DNA of 5,219 bases, from positions 1-5,219 of the forward strand of contig JALVZI010000033.1 in assembly GCA_027022125.1 (NCBI GenBank), in the 5' to 3' direction. This DNA comes from Anaerolineae bacterium. Lineage in GTDB: Bacteria > Chloroflexota > Anaerolineae > 4572-78. The stretch's first letter is position 1, and each line of letters starts with the position of its first letter. The notes beneath the pieces are model-generated. The model saw only the letters and a program-made list of their open reading frames with translations. It was not told where the DNA came from and made no database searches. The position numbers were made by a program, and so were the translations under genes. Positions 1 through 5,116 of the stretch are shown piece after piece.

Positions 1-82
1 GGGTCAGGGGGAGGGGGCAAATCGGCGATAATACAATGTCGAACACTTGCCGGATCTCAAACTGCATAAAGTGAGTTATCGA
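1..82. other. Upstream flank of ddl, no identifiable gene
   Basis: This edge segment could hold the 3' end of an upstream dcw gene, since murB or murC commonly precede ddl, but no family motif is readable. The three forward frames close at 29-31 (TAA), 67-69 (TAA) and 72-74 (TGA), and the short tails are not diagnostic. Bases 1-16 are strongly G-rich (runs of 3, 5 and 5 G). GATAAT (27-32) and TACAAT (32-37) resemble -10 boxes, but no -35 box lies at the right distance, so no promoter is called. Confidence 0.3.
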
Positions 83-1207
83 ATGAATGAGAAACGAAAA
101 ATCCGCGTGGGCGTTCTGTTCGGGGGGAAATCGGGTGAGCATGAAGTGAGCCTGACTTCCGCACAGAATGTAATGGCGGCGATGGATAAATCGAAATATG
201 AAATCGTGCCCATCGGTATCACCAAAACGGGGTTGTGGCTGACGGGTGAAAAAGTGATGGCGCAATTGACCGGCGCGGCGGAAATGCCGCCGCAACTCGC
301 CGCGCGGGCGGCATCGAGCCGTAGTTTGACACCGTTTTTGGATGATTCGGTGGTGACGCGCGATGCCGCGCTCGGCGCGCTGGATGTGATTTTCCCCGTG
401 CTGCACGGTCCCATGGGCGAAGACGGCACGGTGCAGGGATTGCTGGAACTGGCGGATTTGCCGTATGTCGGCTGCGGGGTGCTGGGCAGTGCCGCATCGA
501 TGGATAAAGTGGTGGCGAAAGATATTTTCCGCGCGCACGGCATTCCGGTGCTGCCATATATCACCGTGCTGCGCAAAACGTGGGTCGCCGAGCCGGACAC
601 GGTGCGGGCGCAGATTGAATCGGCGCTGGCGTATCCCGTTTTTGTGAAACCCGCCAACATGGGTTCCAGCGTGGGTATTTCAAAAGTGCACGCGGCGGAT
701 GAACTGGCAGCGGCAATGGATGAAGCCGCGCAGTATGACCGCCGTCTGCTGGTGGAACAGGGCATCAACGCGCGGGAAATCGAAATCAGCATTTTGGGCA
801 ACGATGACCCGCAATCCTCTGTGCCGGGCGAAGTTGTGCCCAGCCGCGAATTTTACAGTTATGCCGCCAAATATATTGACGGCGACAGCAAATTGCTCAT
901 TCCCGCGCCGTTGGAACCGGAACAGACGGCGGCAGTCAAAAAATACGCCATCGTCGCGTTTTTGGCGCTGGATTGCTCGGGGCTGGCGCGGGTGGATTTT
1001 CTGCTCGACCGCGAATCGGGCAAAGTTTATCTGAATGAAGTGAATGCCATGCCCGGTTTCACCAAAATCAGCATGTACCCCAAATTGTGGGCTGCCAGCG
1101 GGCTGGGTTATTCGGCATTGATTGACCGTTTGATTGAGTTGGCGCTGGAACGGCACGCCGAACGCAAAAAAAATCGCACCGATTTTAACGTTTCCGAGGC
1201 AACATGA
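83..1207 (+). CDS. ddl: D-alanine--D-alanine ligase (Ddl)
   Basis: This ATP-grasp ligase joins two D-alanines with ATP hydrolysis in the cytoplasm, giving the dipeptide that MurF adds to the peptidoglycan precursor. From ATG at 83 it is 374 residues, normal for the family. The N-terminal domain opens with VGVLFGGKSGEHEVS (9-23), whose Glu is the conserved D-Ala-binding residue. HGPMGEDGTVQG is at 108-119, the ATP-grasp lysine loop KPANMGSSVGISK at 189-201, RVDFLLD at 303-309 and the metal-binding NEVNAMPGF at 318-326. The omega-loop SREFYSYAAKY (254-264) keeps the tyrosine typical of D-Ala-D-Ala enzymes, which argues against a VanA-type D-Ala-D-Lac ligase. The ATG at 83 is preferred over an in-frame TTG at 47 because AAGTGAG lies 7 nt upstream and the protein then starts right before the conserved core. 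The stop TGA lies inside a 20-bp repeat shared with the ftsQ start. Confidence 0.96.
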   Translation: MNEKRKIRVGVLFGGKSGEHEVSLTSAQNVMAAMDKSKYEIVPIGITKTGLWLTGEKVMAQLTGAAEMPPQLAARAASSRSLTPFLDDSVVTRDAALGALDVIFPVLHGPMGEDGTVQGLLELADLPYVGCGVLGSAASMDKVVAKDIFRAHGIPVLPYITVLRKTWVAEPDTVRAQIESALAYPVFVKPANMGSSVGISKVHAADELAAAMDEAAQYDRRLLVEQGINAREIEISILGNDDPQSSVPGEVVPSREFYSYAAKYIDGDSKLLIPAPLEPEQTAAVKKYAIVAFLALDCSGLARVDFLLDRESGKVYLNEVNAMPGFTKISMYPKLWAASGLGYSALIDRLIELALERHAERKKNRTDFNVSEAT

Positions 1208-1215
1208 GCCGACAG
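1196..1215 (+). repeat. 20-bp direct repeat, copy 1 (ddl stop)
   Basis: GAGGCAACATGAGCCGACAG occurs here and, without a mismatch, at 1352-1371. The copies diverge immediately on both sides (C against T before, G against A after). This copy carries the last sense codons and TGA of ddl. It also carries an overlapping ATG at 1204 and a GAGG at 1196-1199, so it looks like the original ddl/ftsQ junction. With copy 2 it brackets a 136-bp insert. Confidence 0.9.
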
Positions 1216-1221
1216 GAATAG
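1204..1221 (+). pseudogene. Vestigial ftsQ start: 5-codon minicistron
   Basis: The ATG at 1204 overlaps the ddl TGA as ATGA and reads MSRQE before a TAG at 1219-1221. The first four residues equal those of the intact FtsQ (MSRQ), because the DNA is copy 1 of the 20-bp repeat. The inference is that this was the original ftsQ start, cut off when the insert arrived. Its GAGG ribosome binding site at 1196-1199 remains, so ribosomes finishing ddl could still reinitiate here and make a useless pentapeptide. Confidence 0.6.
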
Positions 1222-1351
1222 TCCACAGATTCACACAGATTTACACTGATTTTTTATTTTTCTGTGAAAATCTGTGTCCATCTGTGTCCATCTGTGGACT
1301 GAAAATTTTATCCTGAACCGATGTTACTTTATGACGCAGTTGAGTATATAT
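1216..1351. mobile_element. 136-bp non-coding insert between ddl and ftsQ
   Basis: This segment lies exactly between the two copies of the 20-bp repeat. It has no transposase and no convincing coding sequence. Its left part (1220-1300) is a large imperfect hairpin; its right part (1301-1351) is AT-rich with no visible structure. A non-autonomous, MITE-like insertion with a 20-bp target duplication fits, as does capture of repeat DNA during break repair with local duplication. Both neighbouring reading frames were preserved, which would favour survival of the insert inside a probably essential operon. The mechanism is inferred; the flanking duplication is directly visible. Confidence 0.6.
1220..1300. 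repeat. CACAGAT-type hairpin repeat, 10-bp period
   Basis: The ends form a perfect 11-bp inverted repeat, AGTCCACAGAT (1220-1230) against ATCTGTGGACT (1290-1300). The left arm has CACAGAT-like units at 1224, 1234 and 1244 (the last is CACTGAT). The right arm has four TCTGTG units at 1261, 1271, 1281 and 1291. Both arms have a 10-bp period, so the arms pair imperfectly in register around an AT-rich loop. Similar 'cacagattacacagat' repeats are, from general knowledge, scattered in genomes of several environmental phyla. They can be mistaken for small genes because one frame stays open (a TQIYTDF-type peptide). Confidence 0.85.
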
Positions 1352-1371
1352 GAGGCAACATGAGCCGACAG
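1352..1371 (+). repeat. 20-bp direct repeat, copy 2 (ftsQ start)
   Basis: This is the exact second copy of the repeat at 1196-1215, 156 bp downstream. It supplies the ftsQ ribosome binding site GAGG (1352-1355), 4 nt before the start, the ATG at 1360-1362 and the codons for SRQ. The duplication therefore restored a working ftsQ initiation region after the insertion. Confidence 0.9.
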
Positions 1372-2229
1372 AAAAAGGAAGTAACCTACACTCCGAAAAC
1401 CAAAACCCGGCGGCGACGGTCGGCGCGGCGGTTGGGCAAAAACGCCACGCTGGAAAGTCGGGTGGGTGGCAACACGCTGCGATTCGTTGCCGGTGCTACC
1501 GCCGGAAAGTCGCGGTCGCGCCCGAAGGTTCACTTTTCCACCGCGAAAATCGCAGGGGTGCTGGTGCTGCTGGCGGTGCTGGCGGGGGTGTATGTGTTGT
1601 TCGGCACGGATAAATTTTATGTGTACGGCGCAGACATCAGCGGCAATCGGGTGCTCAGCGCGGATGAAATTTATCGCGCCAGCGGGGTGGACAGTCTGTC
1701 GATTTTCTGGGTCAATCCGCGCACGGTGCAGGAACGCATCGAGGCGCTGGATTATGTGAAAAGCGCATCGGTATCGGTGAGACTGCCCGCCACCGTGCGG
1801 ATTTCGGTGGAAGAACGGCTGCCGCAGGTGCTGTGGCGTTCCGGCGACGGGCTGTGGTGGGTCGACAGCGACGGGGTGTTTCTGCCCGCCAAACCGGATG
1901 CCACCGCCACCGGCATCGAACTGCAAATTGAGGACATTGACGGGTTGCCCGCCACCCAAATCGACCCGAAAATTATTCGCGCCGCGCTGCGGGTGTACCA
2001 TCTGAAACCGGACATCAACCATCTGTACTACCAGCGCGAAATCGGGTTGGTGTACACCAACGCCAACGGCTGGATTATCTATTTGGGCAAAGAAGATACC
2101 AACATCGCCGCGAAATTGCAGGTCGCGGAGGCGGTCGCCAAAAAATTGCTATCAGAAAATATCACCCCGGCGTTTATTGATGTGCGCGACCCGTTACACG
2201 TGGTTTACAACCCGCAGACAACCCCATGA
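1360..2229 (+). CDS. ftsQ: Cell division protein FtsQ/DivIB
   Basis: A bitopic divisome protein that links the cytoplasmic ring to septal peptidoglycan synthesis, normally with FtsL and FtsB/DivIC. The 289-residue product has a long, very basic cytoplasmic tail (1-62, rich in Arg and Lys) and one membrane segment at about 63-82 (KIAGVLVLLAVLAGVYVLFG). A POTRA domain follows at about 84-154 (FYVYGADISGNRVLSADEI through ISVEERLP), then the FtsQ/DivIB beta domain to about 280, with the hallmark W-x-D-x-D-G-V-F-L at 167-175. Length and domain order are normal. The start is ATG at 1360 with GAGG 4 nt upstream; this initiation region is the duplicated 20-mer. The gene is now 152 bp from ddl, whereas copy 1 of the repeat suggests it once overlapped the ddl stop by 4 bp. 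The family call rests on the TM-POTRA-beta architecture and the position before ftsA, because sequence conservation is low in this family. Confidence 0.94.
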   Translation: MSRQKKEVTYTPKTKTRRRRSARRLGKNATLESRVGGNTLRFVAGATAGKSRSRPKVHFSTAKIAGVLVLLAVLAGVYVLFGTDKFYVYGADISGNRVLSADEIYRASGVDSLSIFWVNPRTVQERIEALDYVKSASVSVRLPATVRISVEERLPQVLWRSGDGLWWVDSDGVFLPAKPDATATGIELQIEDIDGLPATQIDPKIIRAALRVYHLKPDINHLYYQREIGLVYTNANGWIIYLGKEDTNIAAKLQVAEAVAKKLLSENITPAFIDVRDPLHVVYNPQTTP

Positions 2230-2246
2230 CTGGGGTACTGGGGTAC
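2221..2246 (+). repeat. Small hairpin over ftsQ stop plus 8-bp tandem
   Basis: ACCCCA (2221-2226) can pair with TGGGGT (2231-2236) around a 4-nt loop that contains the ftsQ TGA. TGGGGTAC is repeated in tandem at 2231-2238 and 2239-2246, so either copy could pair with the ACCCCA arm. No T-run follows, so this is not a standard intrinsic terminator. The pattern is clear, but a function is not. Confidence 0.4.
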
Positions 2247-2250
2247 TACA

Positions 2251-2294
2251 TATTGTGGCATTCGGGCTTGTCAAAGCCCATATATTGTGGTATT
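2251..2294 (+). promoter_or_regulatory. Possible operator repeats at the ftsA promoter
   Basis: TATTGTGGCATT (2251-2262) and TATTGTGGTATT (2283-2294) match at 11 of 12 positions and are 32 bp apart, about three helical turns. The second copy covers the extended -10 element. Between them GGGCTT (2264-2269) and AAGCCC (2274-2279) form an inverted repeat with a 4-bp centre over the -35 box. A regulator bound to either pattern would block the promoter. The repeats are visible; regulation is inference, and no known operator was recognised. Confidence 0.4.
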
Positions 2295-2296
2295 AT
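2268..2296 (+). promoter_or_regulatory. Sigma70-type promoter for ftsA(-ftsZ)
   Basis: The -35 box TTGTCA (2268-2273, 5 of 6 to consensus) and -10 box TATTAT (2291-2296, 5 of 6) are separated by exactly 17 bp. A TGG triplet at 2288-2290 supplies the extended -10 TGn motif. Transcription should start near 2303, leaving a leader of about 43 nt. This would let ftsA and ftsZ be expressed independently of ddl-ftsQ, as is common in dcw clusters. Confidence 0.7.
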
Positions 2297-2335
2297 AAAG
2301 TAGTTACCATGTATATGGGTGATGCGCTCGACAAC

Positions 2336-2340
2336 AGGAC
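2336..2340 (+). promoter_or_regulatory. ftsA ribosome binding site
   Basis: AGGAC contains the Shine-Dalgarno core AGGA (2336-2339), 6 nt before the ATG at 2346. It fixes the ftsA start, which also falls right before the conserved IVGIDIGTT motif. Confidence 0.75.
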
Positions 2341-2345
2341 ATTAA

Positions 2346-3572
2346 ATGGAAGCAACAACAATTGTCGGCATCGACATCGGCACAACAAAAATATGCACGC
2401 TGGTGGCAGATGTTGACGCCCAGCAAAATTTGCGCATCGCCGGTATGGGTATCGCCCCGGCACGCGGCATTCGCAAAGGGGTGGTGGTCAACGTCGCCGA
2501 AGCAACCGCCGCCATCGCCGAAAGTTTGGAGCAGGCGGAACACTCGTCCGGATATGAGATTCACAGCGCGTATGTGGGGCTCGCCGGTTCGCACATCGAT
2601 GCGCTGAACAATCGCGGCATCATCTCGCTCAACAGCGGACACCGCAGCATCCAACCCGGTGACGTCACCCGCGTGCTGGAGTCGGCAAAAGCGGTATCGC
2701 TGCCGGACAACCGCGAAATTCTGCACGTTATTCCGCGCAGTTTCACCGTTGACGGCGACGACGGCGTGAAAGACCCCATCGGCATGTTTGCCCAACGGCT
2801 GGAAGTGGAGGCGCATATCGTCACCGGCGCGACCACCTCCATTAACAATTTGGTTGCCTGCATTCAGGATAATGATGTGGAAATTGACGCGCTGGTGCTG
2901 GAACCGCTCGCATCCGGCGAAGCCGTACTCACCGAAATGGAACGTGATATGGGCGTGGTGCTGGCAGACATCGGCGGCGGAACCACCGACATCGCCATTT
3001 TCATCGAAGGGAGCATTTGGCACACCACCGTGCTGCCCACCGGCGGACAGCAAATTACCAACGATGTGGCGGTCGGGCTGCACGCCCCGTTCACCGTGGC
3101 GGAAGAAATCAAAATTCGGCACGGACACGCTCTGCCCGCCAAAATGACCGAGGGCGGTATGCTGGAAGTGACCACTTTCGGCGAAGAGGGTCGGCAGCGC
3201 ATTGACCGCAAATTTCTGGCGGAAATCATCAATGCCCGCACCGAAGAGATTTTCGAGTTAATTTTGCAGGAAATCAAACGGAGCGGGTACGACGGGCTTT
3301 TGCCCGCCGGTATGGTGCTGTGCGGCGGAACCGCCAATCTCAGCGGCATCAAAGATGTGGGACGCTCGGTGCTCGGCATGCCCATTCGGGTGGGAACCCC
3401 GCAAGAGTTGCGCGGGCTGATTGAAAACCTGTCCGAACCGGAATTTGCCACCGGCGTCGGGTTGCTGCAATGGGGCAAAAACCACCAGTCGCAGCCCACC
3501 GCGCGGCATCGCACCCGCCGCCAACCCAATGGTGTTCTATCCTGGCTGAAAAAAGCCTTTCTGCCGGGTTAA
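2346..3572 (+). CDS. ftsA: Cell division protein FtsA
   Basis: An actin-like ATPase that binds the FtsZ tail and tethers the Z ring to the inner face of the cytoplasmic membrane. At 408 residues it is a typical FtsA. The phosphate-1 loop GIDIGTTKI is at 8-16 and the 1C/SHS2 domain, which distinguishes FtsA from MreB and DnaK, spans about 84-165. The phosphate-2 loop LADIGGGTTDIAIF is at 206-219 and the adenosine motif GMVLCGGTANLSGI at 322-335. The last 14 residues, NGVLSWLKKAFLPG, have the amphipathic character of the FtsA membrane-targeting helix, reached through a basic linker (HRTRRQ). The membrane anchor is therefore intact. The gene is preceded by its own probable promoter and a good AGGA site, and is followed 119 bp later by ftsZ. 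Nothing is missing or unusual. Confidence 0.97.
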   Translation: MEATTIVGIDIGTTKICTLVADVDAQQNLRIAGMGIAPARGIRKGVVVNVAEATAAIAESLEQAEHSSGYEIHSAYVGLAGSHIDALNNRGIISLNSGHRSIQPGDVTRVLESAKAVSLPDNREILHVIPRSFTVDGDDGVKDPIGMFAQRLEVEAHIVTGATTSINNLVACIQDNDVEIDALVLEPLASGEAVLTEMERDMGVVLADIGGGTTDIAIFIEGSIWHTTVLPTGGQQITNDVAVGLHAPFTVAEEIKIRHGHALPAKMTEGGMLEVTTFGEEGRQRIDRKFLAEIINARTEEIFELILQEIKRSGYDGLLPAGMVLCGGTANLSGIKDVGRSVLGMPIRVGTPQELRGLIENLSEPEFATGVGLLQWGKNHQSQPTARHRTRRQPNGVLSWLKKAFLPG

Positions 3573-3595
3573 ACAATAAAAATGACCGGAAACCG

Positions 3596-3659
3596 GAGGT
3601 TAGAAAGTAAATCCGTCAGCACCCCTGCTTCGCGTTTGAGATTTTCCCTTTCTAACCTC
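3596..3659 (+). promoter_or_regulatory. 12-bp inverted repeat in the ftsZ leader
   Basis: GAGGTTAGAAAG (3596-3607) is the perfect reverse complement of CTTTCTAACCTC (3648-3659), with 40 nt between. In RNA this forms a stable stem 32 nt upstream of the ftsZ ATG. No T-run follows the stem, so it does not look like an ordinary terminator. The right arm ends in CCTC, which could alternatively pair with the GAGG of the ftsZ ribosome binding site, so a switch between two structures is conceivable but rests on only 4 bp. It could equally protect or process mRNA, bind a protein as DNA, or be an old repeat insertion. Confidence 0.6.
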
Positions 3660-3676
3660 GAAACACACCCAATTTA

Positions 3677-3683
3677 GAGGAGG
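3677..3683 (+). promoter_or_regulatory. Strong ftsZ ribosome binding site
   Basis: GAGGAGG closely matches the anti-Shine-Dalgarno complement. The GGAGG core (3679-3683) lies 8 nt before the ATG at 3692. It is the strongest site in the window, in keeping with the high FtsZ levels cells need. Confidence 0.88.
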
Positions 3684-3691
3684 CAATTATT

Positions 3692-4780
3692 ATGTCCTAT
3701 CGAAAAGCAAATGCGGAGCCCGATTCACTCGCCAAAATTAAAGTTGTCGGCGTCGGCGGCGGCGGTTCAAATGCCGTCAACCGGATGATTGATGCCGGTG
3801 TGCGCGGTGTTGATTTCATCGCCGTGAATACCGATGCCCAAGCGCTGCTCACCAGCAACGCCCCGCAGCGCATTCGCATTGGCGATAAAATTACGCGCGG
3901 GCTGGGCGCAGGCGGCAACCCCGAAGTCGGGCAAAAAGCGGCGGAAGAATCCGCAGAAGATTTGGCGAACATTCTCGCCGGGGCAGATATGGTGTTCGTC
4001 ACCTGCGGGATGGGCGGCGGCACCGGCACCGGCGCAGCGCCCGTCATCGCCGAAATTGCTCACGAACTCGGCGCGCTGACCATCGGTGTGGTGACCAAAC
4101 CCTTCACCTTTGAAGGGCGCAATCGTATGAACACCGCCGATGAAGGGGTGGAAATCTTTAAAGAAAAAGTTGACACGCTCATCACCATTCCCAACGACCG
4201 TCTGCTGAGCATTGTGGACAAACGCACCAGCATGACCGAAGCCTTTTTGGTTGCCGATGACGTGCTGCGGCAGGGTATTCAGGGCATTTCCGAACTGATT
4301 ACCGTCCCCGGTATGATTAACCTCGACTTTGCCGATGTGCGCTCGGTGATGAGCGGCGGCGGCACGGCGCTGATGGCGATGGGGCTGGCATCCGGCGAAA
4401 CCCGCGCCACCGATGCCGCCAACTCTGCCGTCACCTCTGCGCTGCTGGACGTGAGCATTGACGGCGCGCAGGCGATTCTGTTCAACGTGACGGGCGGACC
4501 CAACCTGAGCCTGTATGAAGTGAACGAAGCCGCCGAAATTATCCGCTCCAAAGCGCACCCCGACGCCAACATCATCTTCGGTGCAGTGGTGGACGAAACG
4601 ATGGACGACGACCTGCGCATCACCGTGATTGCCACCGGTTTCGACGCGGTTGCCGCCGTCAAAGAACCGCCCACCGTCGCCGGGCAGCCGAAGAAAACCA
4701 TCGATTTCCCGACGCTGAACCGGAATTTCGACCAGGATGATTTGGACGTACCAACCTTCCTGCGGCGCGGTTCTCGATAG
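3692..4780 (+). CDS. ftsZ: Cell division protein FtsZ
   Basis: A tubulin-like GTPase that assembles at mid-cell into the Z ring and recruits the divisome. The 362-residue protein begins its GTPase domain with IKVVGVGGGGSNAVNRM (16-32). It has the T3 loop GLGAGGNPEVG (70-80), the tubulin signature GGGTGTG (108-114) and the T7 synergy loop NLDFADV (210-216) with D212 and D215. The C-terminal domain runs to about 320 (LRITVIATGFD). A short linker of roughly 28 residues leads to the conserved tail DLDVPTFLRRGSR (350-362), the docking peptide for FtsA, whose gene lies just upstream. The start is set by the strong ribosome binding site. The gene probably shares the ftsA promoter, as none is visible in the 119-bp spacer. 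No convincing + strand terminator follows the TAG stop. Confidence 0.99.
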   Translation: MSYRKANAEPDSLAKIKVVGVGGGGSNAVNRMIDAGVRGVDFIAVNTDAQALLTSNAPQRIRIGDKITRGLGAGGNPEVGQKAAEESAEDLANILAGADMVFVTCGMGGGTGTGAAPVIAEIAHELGALTIGVVTKPFTFEGRNRMNTADEGVEIFKEKVDTLITIPNDRLLSIVDKRTSMTEAFLVADDVLRQGIQGISELITVPGMINLDFADVRSVMSGGGTALMAMGLASGETRATDAANSAVTSALLDVSIDGAQAILFNVTGGPNLSLYEVNEAAEIIRSKAHPDANIIFGAVVDETMDDDLRITVIATGFDAVAAVKEPPTVAGQPKKTIDFPTLNRNFDQDDLDVPTFLRRGSR

Positions 4781-4824
4781 CGTGTACCAAACAAATAGCG
4801 AATGACATTTGAATTCTATGTGTA

Positions 4825-4843
4825 ACTGCTCAGTATGAGTGGT
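4825..4843 (+). repeat. Weak stem-loop after ftsZ
   Basis: ACTGCTCA (4825-4832) can pair as RNA with TGAGTGGT (4836-4843) around GTA, giving 8 pairs of which two are G-U. It lies 44 nt after the ftsZ stop and could mark the 3' end of the transcript, but only ATATCTT follows, not a T-run. CTGCTCAGTATGA (4826-4838) recurs as CTACTCAGAATGA at 4882-4894 (11 of 13). Confidence 0.3.
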
Positions 4844-4901
4844 ATATCTTGCCGATTTCACCCTTAGGTACACCCTGCGATCTACTCAGAATGAAATCGA
4901 C

Positions 4902-4936
4902 AAAAAACGTAGGGGCGGCTCGCGAGCCGCCCCTAC
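4902..4936 (-). terminator. 28-bp perfect palindrome, possible - strand terminator
   Basis: Bases 4909-4936 form a perfect palindrome with half-site GTAGGGGCGGCTCG. In RNA this gives a 12-bp GC-rich stem closed by a CGCG loop. Read on the - strand, the stem is followed after one base by six T (4907 down to 4902), the layout of an intrinsic terminator for a transcript arriving from the right. On the + strand no T-run follows, so it is a poor terminator for ftsZ. The same form is typical of dispersed GC-rich palindromes, so it may simply be such a repeat. The palindrome is certain; the terminator role is inferred. Confidence 0.5.
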
Positions 4937-4993
4937 TGCATCGTACAATCTTAATTTTCGGGTTATCACACCGGATTCCTCTGAAAATAAAAT

Positions 4994-5067
4994 TCTCACG
5001 CAAAGCCGCAAAGTCGCAAAGTTTCAAAAATCTTTGTTTTTCTTGGCGTCTTTGCGCCTTTGCGAGA
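4994..5067. repeat. CGCAAAG-type hairpin repeat, 8-bp period
   Basis: The left arm holds CGCAAAG at 4999, 5007 and 5015, exactly 8 bp apart. The right arm holds the complement CTTTGCG at 5050 and 5058, with a degenerate CTTGGCG at 5042, again 8 bp apart. The arms pair imperfectly around a T- and A-rich loop. It has the same plan as the repeat between ddl and ftsQ (tandem units in two facing arms), but with a different unit and period. No gene is associated. Confidence 0.8.
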
Positions 5068-5095
5068 GGTAAATATCTTTTTTCTGTAGACTCGA

Positions 5096-5116
5096 AGTCA
5101 AAGTAAAACTTTGACT
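5096..5116. repeat. Perfect 8-bp stem, 5-nt loop hairpin
   Basis: AGTCAAAG (5096-5103) and CTTTGACT (5109-5116) are perfect reverse complements around TAAAA. The nearest T-run (5142-5148) is 25 nt further on, too far for a standard terminator. It may be an internal part of a larger repeat cluster. Confidence 0.4.

Noticed and set aside
1..16. G-quadruplex at the left edge
   Set aside because: Only three G-runs of three or more are present in the window, and four are needed. The sequence to the left is not available.
47..82. Longer Ddl starting at TTG 47
   Set aside because: The extra 12 residues have no counterpart in the family as I know it, and no good ribosome binding site precedes 47. 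ATG at 83 has AAGTGAG at a suitable distance and abuts the conserved core.
1166..1173. Run of eight A near the ddl end as a programmed frameshift site
   Set aside because: It reads in frame as Lys-Lys-Asn and the normal stop follows within 11 codons. There is no downstream stimulatory structure within ddl and no reason to expect a second product.
1134..1316. Small + strand open frame through the ddl/ftsQ insert
   Set aside because: It begins inside ddl in another frame and its unique part is a translation of the CACAGAT/TCTGTG units (HRFTQIYTDF-like), a known kind of spurious peptide from such repeats.
1321..1352. Promoter for ftsQ in the insert (TATATA near 1345)
   Set aside because: The AT-rich stretch has no acceptable -35 box at 16-18 bp, and it would overlap the ribosome binding site, leaving almost no leader.
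3573..3691. Separate ftsZ promoter in the ftsA-ftsZ spacer
   Set aside because: TTGAGA at 3636-3641 resembles a -35 box, but the sequence 16-18 bp further on (around CGAAAC) is not a -10 box.
3767..4873. 368-codon open frame on the - strand over ftsZ
   Set aside because: It is antisense to an unmistakable FtsZ, has no recognisable domain, and is explained by the low stop frequency opposite GC-rich codons. The same applies to the long - strand frames over ddl (680-1234), ftsQ (1324-2022) and ftsA (2304-3128, 2864-3529).
4994..5067. CRISPR array
   Set aside because: Units are 7-8 bp with no unique spacers and are arranged in two opposed arms, so this is a hairpin repeat. The same reasoning excludes 1220-1300.
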